Shown piece by piece: positions 8,586 to 18,171 of a stretch of 64,000 bases of DNA. Position 1 is the first letter of the stretch. Each line of letters starts with the position of its first letter. A program made the translations under genes and the position numbers. The stretch is from Lacibacter sediminis (lineage in GTDB: Bacteria > Bacteroidota > Bacteroidia > Chitinophagales > Chitinophagaceae), in NCBI RefSeq assembly GCF_014168535.1, contig NZ_CP060007.1, positions 4,650,001 through 4,714,000 on the forward strand, given 5' to 3'. The notes under the pieces are model-generated. The model worked only from the letters and a program-made list of their open reading frames with translations, searched no databases and was not told where the DNA came from.

Positions 8586-8762
8586 CATCTGACATATACC
8601 TGCCTGCACAACAAAACGTTTGGTTACAGATTGTTTGCTGCCATCGATGCAACAGAAGTGTATAACCGTTTAACGGATGAATGGCAGCCCTGTGTGAGCA
8701 CGGATCTGCAGGAGTTGTATGATGCGATGCTGATGAAATTTTTGAAAGAGCAGAGGGGGTAA
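8586..8762 (+). pseudogene. Truncated duplicate of the tRNA-protein-transferase-like gene
   Basis: The reading frame ending at the TAA of 8760-8762 translates to a C-terminal fragment closely matching residues about 185-238 of the gene at 7064-7780: LH....F.Y.LF..I.ATEVYNRLT, then ELYDAMLM and FLKEQRG, ending at the same stop position. In-frame upstream of 8586 there is a TAA, and no start or N-terminal half remains. Nucleotide similarity over the last 120 bases is obvious by eye. It is therefore a relic of a tandem duplication or recombination, not an expressed gene. Confidence 0.85.
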
Positions 8763-8818
8763 TTGGCCTTTATTAAAACCGAAGCTCGTAAAATGAGTTA
8801 CGGGAAAAATAAATTTTC

Positions 8819-8838
8819 TAATTACAAGCTTGTAATTA
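8819..8838. promoter_or_regulatory. Perfect 20-bp palindrome before the SWIM gene
   Basis: TAATTACAAGCTTGTAATTA reads the same on both strands and ends 21 bp before the ATG at 8860. A dimeric repressor or activator could bind here. It could also be a chance AT-rich palindrome around a HindIII site. No known operator was recognised. Confidence 0.5.
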
Positions 8839-8859
8839 CTTTTAAGCTGAATCAATTCT

Positions 8860-10203
8860 ATGTCTGATACCATTACCTATAAATATCATTCTCCTTCGCA
8901 GCTTGTAAAAAATGCGGATAATGATGAACTGTTCCTCGCAAAATTTAGTGAGCTCCAGAAAAAAGAAGCACCCTGCTTTTTCTGGGGACATTTGGCCGAT
9001 CCCTATATAACTGCAAGGTGCTTGATTACGCTTTCAAATGTTGTACAGTCAAGCTTTAATCTTTCGCCGTTTGAAATTGCTAAATTGAAAGACCCGATCG
9101 TTACAGCGGGAAATGAAACCATCCGTTTTGAAGGCTTCTCTCACTGTGCAGGTGTTTATGCAAGGGTGGATATTTTACCTGGCGGGTATGAAGGAGAGTT
9201 TCCTGATAACGGTACAACCAATGTTGATTTTAATCAACCGATGATTTCAGCATTAAGTAAGATTGCCAGGTCAGAACGTGTTTTGTTAGCTGTAGGCAAG
9301 AAAGAAGTAAGTATTGAAAAAGGAAATGAAAAGATTGTTGAGCGTAAAGTGCCACTACCCGAAAAGTGGATCAAAGGATTAACTACCGTGCAATTGTATA
9401 TGTCTGAATCAGAGCAACAGCTGAGGCTCACAAAAATGCAGGCTTTACAATTGTTTCAAACAATTCCAACAGGAAAACCCAAAGCCGATTACTTTCTGGT
9501 AATGAGAGGTAATAAGCCAACTTTCTCTCCCATTCAATCTCAAAACGCCATTTGTGTAGGTGGTGTTCAACGTTTAAAACTGATAGAACCATTACTGGCA
9601 TTTGCAGATGAACTCAGAATATTTCCGCATACATCAATGCAGGCAACAACCTGGCAACTATATTTCGGAAGACTTCGGTTTAGTTTGTCTATTTCAAGAG
9701 ATACATGGCGTGGATTTTCCGGTGAAGGTGCTGGATTGGAGTCGCTCATTGAAGACATGCCGGATAATTTAATTGAAGCAATGGATGGTTACAGCTACGC
9801 AAATCAGGTTTTCAATCCGGCTTTGCTCGCTGTTAACGAAGGACTATCATTTTCTAAAATAGATAACCTTGCGGGCCGGCTATCTGCTATGGGTATGTTG
9901 GGTTACGATCTCGACGACCGGCAATTCTATTACAGACGATTGCCTTTTAAATTAAAACGTATTCTGAGTCTTAATCCAAGAATGAAAGATGCAGAAAAAC
10001 TATTGGCCGATAATAAGGTCGTCATTATCTCAAAAAAAGACAATCGTATAGAAGCAAACGTACTAGGTAGCGGCGTTCAGCACTTAGTGCTTCTTGAAGC
10101 CGACAAAGCACGTTGTACCTGTACATGGTTCAGCAGGCATCAGGGCGAAAGAGGCCCCTGCAAACATGTACTGGCTGTAAAAAAAATGCTCACCTATTCT
10201 TAA
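8860..10203 (+). CDS. SWIM zinc-finger protein
   Basis: Protein of 447 residues with a C-terminal SWIM domain near residues 415-442, whose zinc ligands are CTCTWFSRHQGERGPCKH (CxC...CxH). SWIM fingers bind DNA or protein. The rest of the protein has no motif I recognise. The next gene starts 3 bp after its stop, so the two are translationally linked. In other bacteria SWIM proteins of this size are found beside large helical-repeat proteins, sometimes with MoxR ATPase and VWA genes. Here only the two-gene form is present. The biochemical role is unknown. Confidence 0.82.
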   Translation: MSDTITYKYHSPSQLVKNADNDELFLAKFSELQKKEAPCFFWGHLADPYITARCLITLSNVVQSSFNLSPFEIAKLKDPIVTAGNETIRFEGFSHCAGVYARVDILPGGYEGEFPDNGTTNVDFNQPMISALSKIARSERVLLAVGKKEVSIEKGNEKIVERKVPLPEKWIKGLTTVQLYMSESEQQLRLTKMQALQLFQTIPTGKPKADYFLVMRGNKPTFSPIQSQNAICVGGVQRLKLIEPLLAFADELRIFPHTSMQATTWQLYFGRLRFSLSISRDTWRGFSGEGAGLESLIEDMPDNLIEAMDGYSYANQVFNPALLAVNEGLSFSKIDNLAGRLSAMGMLGYDLDDRQFYYRRLPFKLKRILSLNPRMKDAEKLLADNKVVIISKKDNRIEANVLGSGVQHLVLLEADKARCTCTWFSRHQGERGPCKHVLAVKKMLTYS

Positions 10204-10206
10204 GTT

Positions 10207-13161
10207 ATGCTCCAACAGTTTAAAGAAATTCTGGCAAAATCAAAATCCGATGTGCTTATACCTTTTCTACAGCACTTATCCAATGAAGACAAACGCAACA
10301 TCGCAGCAGGGCTAAAAGCAATCAGCAAAGAATATCTTGATTATTACGAAGACAAAACAATTACCGGTTCTTATAATTACAAACAAAAAGCCAACGAAAA
10401 GCAAAGAGATATTTTGCTTATCACTGCTTTCGTATGTTATAATAAAAAGGAGTTTACTAAAACAGGCTATCCTTCTGCCATTCTCGACGAAAAATATCTT
10501 ACACAAATACTCGGCTGGTACTGCCCCGATTGGTTCAGCGAATTCGTAAACGATCTTGCAAAATTGGATTTTGTTGCCTATACCTTAAACTACCGGCTTG
10601 TGATGAACCTTTCAACGAAGGGTTTACTACAGCCATCAAAAGAACTCGTTGCTAAAATATTACCCCAGTTTATTTTCAATAGGGATAGCAACAGGGCAAT
10701 TTACCAGCCAGAGAATGTATTAATATACCCCGAAACATTAGCAACACACATTTGGTATCTATTTGAAGTTGAATCAGGCATACATTATTCCGACCGATGG
10801 CTGCATTATGGTTCCGATGTTACAAAAACTGAAACAGGCTGGGTACCCCTTTTAAAAACATATTGTAATGAAGGTCGTATAGAAAGAAAACGATTGCTGC
10901 AAGAAACGATATATGCTACCAACAGAAATTTTAATAAACAGCTATCAGGATGGTTTTGCGAATTATTATTTGCATTAGAGCCATTGCCCGAAGAAGTTCT
11001 TGAATTGCAAGCGCCATTCATGACAGTACTCAGCTCACCACATAGTAAAGCGGTAAACACTTCTTTACAGTTCTTCAAAAAAATTGTTGTACACAAAGAT
11101 TTTGACAATCGTTCATTTATTGACAACACTCCGGTGCTGCTAGCTTCCGATACAAGGAATGTGCTTATAAACACGATCGCATTACTCGAAAAAATTATAA
11201 AAAAGGAAAAGGAATTACAGGAGCAGGTTTGTGAATCATTGCTTCATGTTTTTATTCGTAACGATGAAGATATTCAACGCAGAGCAGCCAAAATTATTAA
11301 AACTTGCAGTGCACAGTTGGCTACTTCATACTATTCACAGTTGGCATCTTATAAAGGTAGCATGCTGCAGTCAGCCGTATCAGTACTGCATGAAATTCCT
11401 GCCTTTCACGAACAGTCAGTTAACGATACAATAGAAACGGCAATCGAAAATCAATACAACTATACAGAAGAGGTAAAAGCATCTGTTACTGTTGTTGAAA
11501 CAATAGATGATCTTGTGTTTTTTGCAAGCCAGGCTTTCGATAACCATGAGCCTTGGCATATCGATATGCTTCCCGCTTCTCTTCTGCAAATGAACAGGCT
11601 GCTTAACGGGTCAAATATCAACAAACTGGAACCGGCACTGCAACGTGCTTTAAAAACGGTCGGTAACTCTTATTCTCCATTACAGGGAAATCTCGATCAA
11701 ATACTCGCTACATTTTTTATTGATGTTTGTATTTATTATACTCGTAAATATCCGGGTGAAACTAAAATACTTCAACAGCTGTTTGAAAAATTTGACCAGA
11801 AAGATGGCAATGAAATCAAAAGATGGACTGCCATCGATCCTAAAACCTCTTACCTGGAAAGCTGGGAAAATTATTTCAAAGACCCATTCTACAAACCACA
11901 CAAATTGCTTTTACTGCTGGCATTGCAAAAGATAAAATCCAACGATTCTTTGCCCTTGCTCAGCACCATAACACATGCACCCTGTCACATCGAACCGCTT
12001 ACGCTGGTCAATAAACTGGTACTGTATCAGCAGGCCGGTAAATATCCCGATTCCATCGATTTCCAGGTTGCCATCTCCCGCTGCAATTTAGCAAACACAA
12101 CAGCAGCCATCGAAGCGGCCGAAGCAAAACTGCAGGGCGAGCTCAAACACATCGCATTATTTTTATTCGGAAAAGAAAAAGAACCACAACCCCCTTTCAA
12201 CAGTCAGGTAGTTTGGATGTGCAGCTCATTAGCTTTGGCAAACAAACTTACATACCCGGCATTTTCTTCGTTCGCCTATTACAAATACCCGTTTGCAATT
12301 TTTACGGGTCAGTTCCCTTGGCAATCAGTTCAGGAAGAGTATAAAAATCAGCGATACGATTATCAAAAACAGAAAAGCGTAGAGTATATCGACAGTCGCA
12401 AGCTGTTGAAAATACACATCGAGAAAAAAACACAAAAAGCAGCAACGGGTTTGTCAAAATTTGTATCCTCCATTTTTGGTCAAACAAAACAGGCTGCCGA
12501 AGAAGAACCTTTACTCTTCGATTTTTTCAAGATCAGGTCACAATGGCTTTCGATTGAAAACGATATCCAACGCATTCTTTATCTCATACCCAATAATACT
12601 GAACCCTTTCTTGCCGAGCTGATAAATCATTGTTTATCGCACCCTACCTTCTTTAGCGAAACAGATAAGCGGATTGTAGCAAACAGCATTCGTTGTGTCT
12701 ATGAATTATGGGGGCGCTTTAACGAAACAGGTTACCTCTTTCTCGGCACCTGCATGCTCGCTTCCGATAAAACAGTTCTGAACATTGCCGGCGAAACCTG
12801 GATCAAAGCCGTAGCTAAAAATGAAATAAATAATCAGCTTTTAGGTTCTATTATCGGCAAACATGAACGCATTGAATTTGCACCGCTCAAACGTTTCACA
12901 GATCTTGTTGATCAGCAGTTAACAGGTATTTCTAACCAACACAACAGAAGTTTAATACAGCTAATCGAATACATACTTACCGAACTGCCTGACGAAGGAA
13001 TAAAGAATTTAAAGCGCCTTCTGCAAATCTATCACGAACTACTACTCAAAGAAGCTGCTACAGTTACCCACCCAATTGTTATAGAAAAAATGAGCTGCTG
13101 GCATAAAATCGCAAGCCTCAAAAAACTAACAGAAAGTATTCAGAATATTTCAGCCATTTAG
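10207..13161 (+). CDS. Large helical-repeat-like protein paired with the SWIM gene
   Basis: A 984-residue, mostly alpha-helical soluble protein. No signal peptide or catalytic motif was found. Segments such as VLLASDTRNVLINTIALLEK and DEDIQRRAAKIIKTCSAQL (about residues 310-390) look like HEAT-type helical pairs, and the family resembles the large partners (DUF6493/DUF5691-like) of SWIM proteins. That family link is from memory, not from a search. It begins 3 bp after the SWIM gene stop. It probably acts as a scaffold with the SWIM protein. It ends convergently with the metallophosphoesterase gene. Confidence 0.65.
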   Translation: MLQQFKEILAKSKSDVLIPFLQHLSNEDKRNIAAGLKAISKEYLDYYEDKTITGSYNYKQKANEKQRDILLITAFVCYNKKEFTKTGYPSAILDEKYLTQILGWYCPDWFSEFVNDLAKLDFVAYTLNYRLVMNLSTKGLLQPSKELVAKILPQFIFNRDSNRAIYQPENVLIYPETLATHIWYLFEVESGIHYSDRWLHYGSDVTKTETGWVPLLKTYCNEGRIERKRLLQETIYATNRNFNKQLSGWFCELLFALEPLPEEVLELQAPFMTVLSSPHSKAVNTSLQFFKKIVVHKDFDNRSFIDNTPVLLASDTRNVLINTIALLEKIIKKEKELQEQVCESLLHVFIRNDEDIQRRAAKIIKTCSAQLATSYYSQLASYKGSMLQSAVSVLHEIPAFHEQSVNDTIETAIENQYNYTEEVKASVTVVETIDDLVFFASQAFDNHEPWHIDMLPASLLQMNRLLNGSNINKLEPALQRALKTVGNSYSPLQGNLDQILATFFIDVCIYYTRKYPGETKILQQLFEKFDQKDGNEIKRWTAIDPKTSYLESWENYFKDPFYKPHKLLLLLALQKIKSNDSLPLLSTITHAPCHIEPLTLVNKLVLYQQAGKYPDSIDFQVAISRCNLANTTAAIEAAEAKLQGELKHIALFLFGKEKEPQPPFNSQVVWMCSSLALANKLTYPAFSSFAYYKYPFAIFTGQFPWQSVQEEYKNQRYDYQKQKSVEYIDSRKLLKIHIEKKTQKAATGLSKFVSSIFGQTKQAAEEEPLLFDFFKIRSQWLSIENDIQRILYLIPNNTEPFLAELINHCLSHPTFFSETDKRIVANSIRCVYELWGRFNETGYLFLGTCMLASDKTVLNIAGETWIKAVAKNEINNQLLGSIIGKHERIEFAPLKRFTDLVDQQLTGISNQHNRSLIQLIEYILTELPDEGIKNLKRLLQIYHELLLKEAATVTHPIVIEKMSCWHKIASLKKLTESIQNISAI

Positions 13162-13267
13162 GTTCAAACGTTCCAACTTGTAGCAAATTCATTATGAAAT
13201 GCTTGCTGTTCTCCCGAAAAAAAAGAACAGTAATGCTTATCTTTCCCTTTAAAAAAAGTTCAGTGTA

Positions 13268-14176
13268 TCAATAGCGGTGAGGAATATATTGATTGCTTAC
13301 ACTCCCATCATCAAACAAATCAATAATTGCATAGCCCGGAGGCGTTTGCTTATAGTAACCTTTCCCTGCTGATTCCTTATCGCCTTCGCCCCACCAGAAT
13401 CCACTCATCGATCCATTGCAATAAAACTGTACATTGTTATAAACTGCACAATCTTCCAAATGAATGTGCCCGCTTAAACAACATATTTTCTTATCAAGAT
13501 GCTTGTAAAAAAGTTCGGTGATATAGGGTGAATCTGTATGATTACCTCCTACCACATGTGTGCAAACAGCAAGAATAGGATAATGACTCATACACATAAC
13601 GGGTGTATTGGGTGAAAGACCGGCAAGATCTTTTTCCAGCCACTTCCGTTGTTCATCATCTAATGAACCTGCATTTTTATTATTGCTGTCGAGGATAATA
13701 AAATGCCAGCCTTTTTTGTCAAAACTGTAGTAACGTCCCGGAATGCCCAGCTGTTTTACAACATAATCTTTCCCATGCATTGCATCTTCTTTATTAGGTG
13801 CAGCCCACCACATATCATGATTGCCAAGACAACTATGTATTTCAAAATCGGAAATTGCCTGCGATGTTTGCATCCAGATATCCCACAGCTCATTCACACG
13901 CTCACGTTTAATGTCACTGTAATCAGCAGCAAATATTGTATCACCTCCATTCAGGAAAAAATCAACCTTATGCTTTTTTATTTCTTCCAGACATTGCACA
14001 AAACGGGCAGGCGCATTTTCTTCGGGGCGTATATGTACATCAGTTATATGTGCTATACGCAAAACCCTTTTCCTTTTAACCACATTTTCTTCTGCATGTA
14101 AAACAGAACTTGTTCCGCCTAATGCAACAGCACCTGCACTTAAACCGATCTGTTTTAATAATTCCCGTCTATCCAT
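13268..14176 (-). CDS. Exported calcineurin-like metallophosphoesterase
   Basis: Protein of 302 residues starting MDRRELLKQIGLSAGAVALGG, a twin-arginine-type signal, so it is probably folded before export. The metallophosphoesterase ligands are complete: DVH (residue 51 region), GGD, GNHD, SHYP and SGHIH, which bind two metal ions. It should hydrolyse phosphomonoesters or diesters in the periplasm. It is the last gene of the SusCD locus, 18 bp after the HAD phosphatase gene. Its end converges on the SWIM-partner gene with about 106 bp between them. Confidence 0.88.
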   Translation of the reverse strand: MDRRELLKQIGLSAGAVALGGTSSVLHAEENVVKRKRVLRIAHITDVHIRPEENAPARFVQCLEEIKKHKVDFFLNGGDTIFAADYSDIKRERVNELWDIWMQTSQAISDFEIHSCLGNHDMWWAAPNKEDAMHGKDYVVKQLGIPGRYYSFDKKGWHFIILDSNNKNAGSLDDEQRKWLEKDLAGLSPNTPVMCMSHYPILAVCTHVVGGNHTDSPYITELFYKHLDKKICCLSGHIHLEDCAVYNNVQFYCNGSMSGFWWGEGDKESAGKGYYKQTPPGYAIIDLFDDGSVSNQYIPHRY

Positions 14177-14194
14177 TTGTTTGTTGTTTTATTC

Positions 14195-15016
14195 TCAATA
14201 TTTTTTTAATGACTTCAGAATGATCTTTTCTTTTTCAGCAGCAGGCAGATCGTATTGGAACCTATAAATGGCACCATCCCAATCGCCATACATAGCATTA
14301 GGCAGCACAATAAATTTACTTCCAAACAAAGAGGCGTTATTCTCTGTGTTGTTGTTACGTTCTTCCAATGGTTTTTTATCAAAGACCTCACTGAAGTCGC
14401 TGAGATTATCTCCAAGCAGCAATAAAATTTCATAATGATCAGCTACCTGTTTTCTCCTTGTTTCCTTTCCGGATGTTGTGGTTTTCATTGTTAAATGATC
14501 ATCGGTTGCATCAGGGAAATTCCATCGCTGCAAATCTTTTAACGTAGCAGCCCTTTCTTTTTCGAGCCGGTTAGTAATATAAAAAACAGCAACACCTTTA
14601 CTTTTTGCATATGACAAAAAAGAACGAGCACCGGGAACTGTATCGCAGTCAACCTTATTTGTCCATTCAATCCACGATGAATCGCTGTATTCAGCATTCT
14701 GTATTGCCTGGTGCACCTGGTAAGGACTGTTATCCAAAACGGTTTCATCAATATCTGTTACAATAGCAACCGGTTTATTGTATTGTCTTTGTAATAAAAA
14801 ATCCAACCTCATTTGTGCAAGGTTATAAGCCTGGTAGCACAAGGCTTTGTATTCGCCTGCTTTTTGTTGCCATGCTGCTGCCCAGGCCGGGCCCTGTAAA
14901 ACAACAGGTGCTTCATGGTTAACAATTGCAATTTTATTTTGAACCTTGCAGGCAGATAGAAGAATAATCAAAAAAGTAAATACAGTTGAACGTTTAAACA
15001 TGTACATCGGTTTCAT
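14195..15016 (-). CDS. HAD-family acid phosphatase lipoprotein, e(P4)-like
   Basis: Protein of 273 residues with a lipoprotein signal (FLIILLSAC, lipidated Cys near residue 23), so it should be anchored to a membrane. The HAD nucleophile motif is VTDIDETVLDNSPY (DxDxT type) near residue 90. SYAKSKGVAVFYITNR supplies the motif-II Thr and LLLGDNLSDF supplies the acidic motif. This class-C acid phosphatase/5'-nucleotidase family (e(P4)-like) takes phosphate from nucleotides and other monoesters outside the cytoplasm. The ATG overlaps the stop of the preceding phosphodiesterase gene (ATGA), so the two are translated together. Confidence 0.88.
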   Translation of the reverse strand: MKPMYMFKRSTVFTFLIILLSACKVQNKIAIVNHEAPVVLQGPAWAAAWQQKAGEYKALCYQAYNLAQMRLDFLLQRQYNKPVAIVTDIDETVLDNSPYQVHQAIQNAEYSDSSWIEWTNKVDCDTVPGARSFLSYAKSKGVAVFYITNRLEKERAATLKDLQRWNFPDATDDHLTMKTTTSGKETRRKQVADHYEILLLLGDNLSDFSEVFDKKPLEERNNNTENNASLFGSKFIVLPNAMYGDWDGAIYRFQYDLPAAEKEKIILKSLKKY

Positions 15017-16242
15017 GGAATAAGTATCCAGCGGTTTAAAAAATTATGAGGCGCTTCAATGACGAGTTTATAAAATGCAGAAGGCTTCTCTTTTACATTG
15101 ATGATTGTCTTTCCTTTTTGAGTGGGAACAGTTTGCATCAATTCATATTGATCTTTACCGCCTGTTTTATAATGATTGGAGGTTGAAAGCCAAACTTTTA
15201 GTTTCCCTTTGTTGGCAACTCCTTTCCAGTTAAGCAGTATTGTTCCGTTCTCATAACGTACATCCATTTCAGTTACCGATAAATTGCCTGTCAATGAAAT
15301 GCCATCAATTTCCATTAGCTGTTCTTTTGGAATGGAGATATCCATGAAAGAAGCAATAGAAGGCATGATATCAACGATTGCTGCTTTGCCACTTTTAAAA
15401 TAACCGTTAAGCCCTTTGGCATTTGTAACGATCCATGTGGTACGTTCCCGCTCTGATTGACCACCATGTCCTTTTCCCGTTGCTGCATCACGACCATGAT
15501 CGGTTGTAATATAGATCTGCCAGTCTTCATTAAAATGTTTCATACGATATTGAACTGCCTGCCATACTCGGCCAACTTGTTTATCCATTAGTTCAACAGC
15601 ATCATAAAACTGTTTACTGTCGCCATAGCGATGACCCATATCATCTGTATATTCCAAATACACCCATGAAAGATCGGGGCTTTCGTTTTGTATACAGTCA
15701 GCTGCTTTTCCGGCTACTGCCTCATCGATCCGGTTCATGTACTTTTTTTCTCTGTCGTGCGGATAAGTCACTGTATCCAATTCAAGTCCATCAAAATGAT
15801 AATCGACTTTTAATTGTTGTGTAGCAGGCAATCCATCTCCTGCAAGTTTTGTTCTGTTATCGAGCCAGCTGGAGAATACAGCTATTTTCTTTTGTGGCGA
15901 TTGCGTTTTCAGCAAACGGAAAATAGTAGGATAATTATAATTCGGTGCTGCAATATCATTGTCCCATACATTGTGTTTATTCACCCAGGTACCAGTAAGT
16001 AAACTGTTGTAACCAACTGCAGAGATAGTTGGTGTTTGCGAATACCCACCTTTCTCTCCACCAACATGTATTCGGCTGTAACCACCAACTTTCGCAATAC
16101 TGTCGAGCATGGGAGTGTTTATTTTTTCTAGTACATCAGCAGGGATGCCATCAACAATAATAAACACCGCTTTCTTTTTCTTTTGAGCAAATACAATTGT
16201 GCTGATGCAAACTGCAAGCAGAAGAATGCAAATTCTTTTCAT
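15013..16242 (-). CDS. Secreted alkaline-phosphatase superfamily phosphodiesterase
   Basis: Type I phosphodiesterase/nucleotide pyrophosphatase-like enzyme of about 409 residues. The ATG at 16242 gives a normal signal peptide (MKRICILLLAVCISTIVFAQ). A TTG at 16263 would add seven residues and is less likely. Metal site features are IVDGIP near the N-terminus, the nucleophile Thr in YSQTPTISAVGYNSLLTG, DDMGHRYG, and ITTDHGRDAATGKGHGG. It cleaves phosphodiesters or pyrophosphates in the periplasm. It shares a 4-bp overlap with the HAD phosphatase gene, and together they could release free phosphate from a nucleotide-like compound. Confidence 0.88.
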   Translation of the reverse strand: MKRICILLLAVCISTIVFAQKKKKAVFIIVDGIPADVLEKINTPMLDSIAKVGGYSRIHVGGEKGGYSQTPTISAVGYNSLLTGTWVNKHNVWDNDIAAPNYNYPTIFRLLKTQSPQKKIAVFSSWLDNRTKLAGDGLPATQQLKVDYHFDGLELDTVTYPHDREKKYMNRIDEAVAGKAADCIQNESPDLSWVYLEYTDDMGHRYGDSKQFYDAVELMDKQVGRVWQAVQYRMKHFNEDWQIYITTDHGRDAATGKGHGGQSERERTTWIVTNAKGLNGYFKSGKAAIVDIMPSIASFMDISIPKEQLMEIDGISLTGNLSVTEMDVRYENGTILLNWKGVANKGKLKVWLSTSNHYKTGGKDQYELMQTVPTQKGKTIINVKEKPSAFYKLVIEAPHNFLNRWILIP

Positions 16243-16362
16243 ATAGTATAATAATAATTCCAATTTTCAAGGTAATTAAGAACTGATCAAAGGTTTAGAA
16301 ACAGGGAAGCAATAAGAATAAGGCTTCCGTATATTCCATAACTAACTGCTCAGTTTACCGAC

Positions 16363-18153
16363 TTACTCCCAGCCAAAAAGCTGTGGACCAAGATTTGGAT
16401 TTAAAGTCATTTGATTAAAAGGAATTGGCCTGTAGTAATATTTCGGATCAATAAATTGCCGAACCTTATTATCTGTAATCGTTACACCCCCACTGTTCCC
16501 GTTTTTAAGGTACACTGTTGCACTTTCACCAAAGCTTCCTGCTTTATAATAAACCAGTTTAATTCCTAATGAATTTGTTTCAGCAGTAATAGCAGGAGGA
16601 ACTGATGCAGATTTATCAACGAGAATAATATCTTCAATGCCATCACCTGTGAGATCATATTTACCAAGTCCCGGAAAATAGATCCCTACCGGAATTTTCT
16701 CCAGCTCTTTACCTGCATGCCATCTCATGAGATCATCAAACCGATAACCTTCTGCTGCAAACTCCACTCTTTTTTCACGACGTATTTCCAGGATCACTCC
16801 TTTATTCGCTCCTGTTACATCAGGATATTTTGCTGACAGTAAAGGATCTGCATTTCCGTTGGCCCAACTTAAGTTAAGTGCTGTTGTAATACCTGCTCTT
16901 GTTCTTAAAAGATTAACCGTCTTGTCAAGATCAGCTTGAGTAATGGTTCCTAATTCAGCCATCGATTCAGCATAGGTTAACAACACTTCTGCGTAGCGAT
17001 AGCTGGGAAAATCGACGTTGTTGATCACTTTTGCATCGGTTGAGTTGATATAACCTTTCAACTGATGATAACCGGTAAAGTTCCTGTTCAAACGCAACAC
17101 ATATGGAAGTGTATTAGGAGCAAGAATAATTCCCGGAGGCATCAACGCCTGGGAAAGACGAGGGTCCCTGTTTTGAAATTCCTGTACATAACTGAAGGTT
17201 GCATAGCCGGGCTGATCAGTAAACCTGCTGCCATCTTTCATTAAATAAGTTTGCACAAGATCACGTGATGGTGATTGTTCATAATTATTGATCACACCAT
17301 TATTGCCTCCACTTCTTCCCAAATCCTGGTCATAGATATTTGACAGTATTACTTCTTTGTTTCCAGCAAGACTTGCACTTGTAAACAAAGCAGCATAGTC
17401 GCTATGTAATTGAAACTTGCCTGATACGATAATTTCATTAGCAACCTGCGCTGCTTTTTGCAGAAAACCAGTTGCTGTGCTTTGGAGATTTAATTCCGGA
17501 TGATACCTGCGGTAAGTGCCTTCGTATAAAGCAATGCGTGCATAGACCAGTTTTACAACCCACTTACCCGGCGTGCCTGTTGGAACAGATTCTCTTACAT
17601 GCGTAGAAGCAAATTCAAGATCGGCCATTACACTATCCATAATAAGTGCACGTGGATCACGATGTTTATATAGTTCAACAGTGTCACTTGGATTGAGTGC
17701 TTTCGAATACCAGGGCACATCAGAAAACCGTTTCACCATGCCCATATAAAATTCTGCCCTGTAATACCTGGCTAATCCTGCGTAATGATCTTTCACTTCC
17801 TGCGCAACAGCAGCACGGCTGTAATTCTGAAGAAAGTAATTAATATTCCGCAAGCGTCCCCAACTCCAACCGCCTGTAATCGTCTGTGAAGTGGGAGCAC
17901 CCGTCATGATCGATTTTATTTCCACTGCAGCAGTGGTTGCTTTATCATCCGTATTTTGATCGCTTACATAATTGTCTCTACCCGGTAATGAAAGCAATCC
18001 GTTAATGTATAAAGACAGATCTTCTTCCGATTTAAAAAACAGATCTGGTGGAATAGAAGTCTGCGGATAGCGGTCCATAAAGTTTTTCTTACATGCTGTG
18101 GCCGCTATCATTACCACGCAACAGAGCAATATATAAAGGTTACTTTTTTTCAT
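16363..18153 (-). CDS. SusD/RagB nutrient-binding lipoprotein
   Basis: Surface lipoprotein of 596 residues with lipobox ATACKK near residue 20. It has the SusD family features: the N-terminal TPR-like helices (LARYYRAEFYMGMVKRFSDVPWYSK) and the C-terminal end with EILLTYAESMAELG, EIRREKRVEFAAEGYRFDDLMRW, and the PIPFNQMTLNPNLGPQLFGW end. It should bind substrate at the outside of the cell and hand it to the SusC transporter encoded 18 bp upstream. The substrate cannot be read from sequence. The phosphatase genes downstream suggest a phosphorylated compound rather than a plain glycan. Confidence 0.93.
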   Translation of the reverse strand: MKKSNLYILLCCVVMIAATACKKNFMDRYPQTSIPPDLFFKSEEDLSLYINGLLSLPGRDNYVSDQNTDDKATTAAVEIKSIMTGAPTSQTITGGWSWGRLRNINYFLQNYSRAAVAQEVKDHYAGLARYYRAEFYMGMVKRFSDVPWYSKALNPSDTVELYKHRDPRALIMDSVMADLEFASTHVRESVPTGTPGKWVVKLVYARIALYEGTYRRYHPELNLQSTATGFLQKAAQVANEIIVSGKFQLHSDYAALFTSASLAGNKEVILSNIYDQDLGRSGGNNGVINNYEQSPSRDLVQTYLMKDGSRFTDQPGYATFSYVQEFQNRDPRLSQALMPPGIILAPNTLPYVLRLNRNFTGYHQLKGYINSTDAKVINNVDFPSYRYAEVLLTYAESMAELGTITQADLDKTVNLLRTRAGITTALNLSWANGNADPLLSAKYPDVTGANKGVILEIRREKRVEFAAEGYRFDDLMRWHAGKELEKIPVGIYFPGLGKYDLTGDGIEDIILVDKSASVPPAITAETNSLGIKLVYYKAGSFGESATVYLKNGNSGGVTITDNKVRQFIDPKYYYRPIPFNQMTLNPNLGPQLFGWE

Positions 18154-18171
18154 TTTCAGAATTTTAACTAC

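Noticed and set aside
13162..13267. Weak hairpin CTGTTCT/AGAACAG between convergent genes
   Set aside because: Seven-base stem with a long A-rich loop and no T run on either side is too weak to call a terminator.
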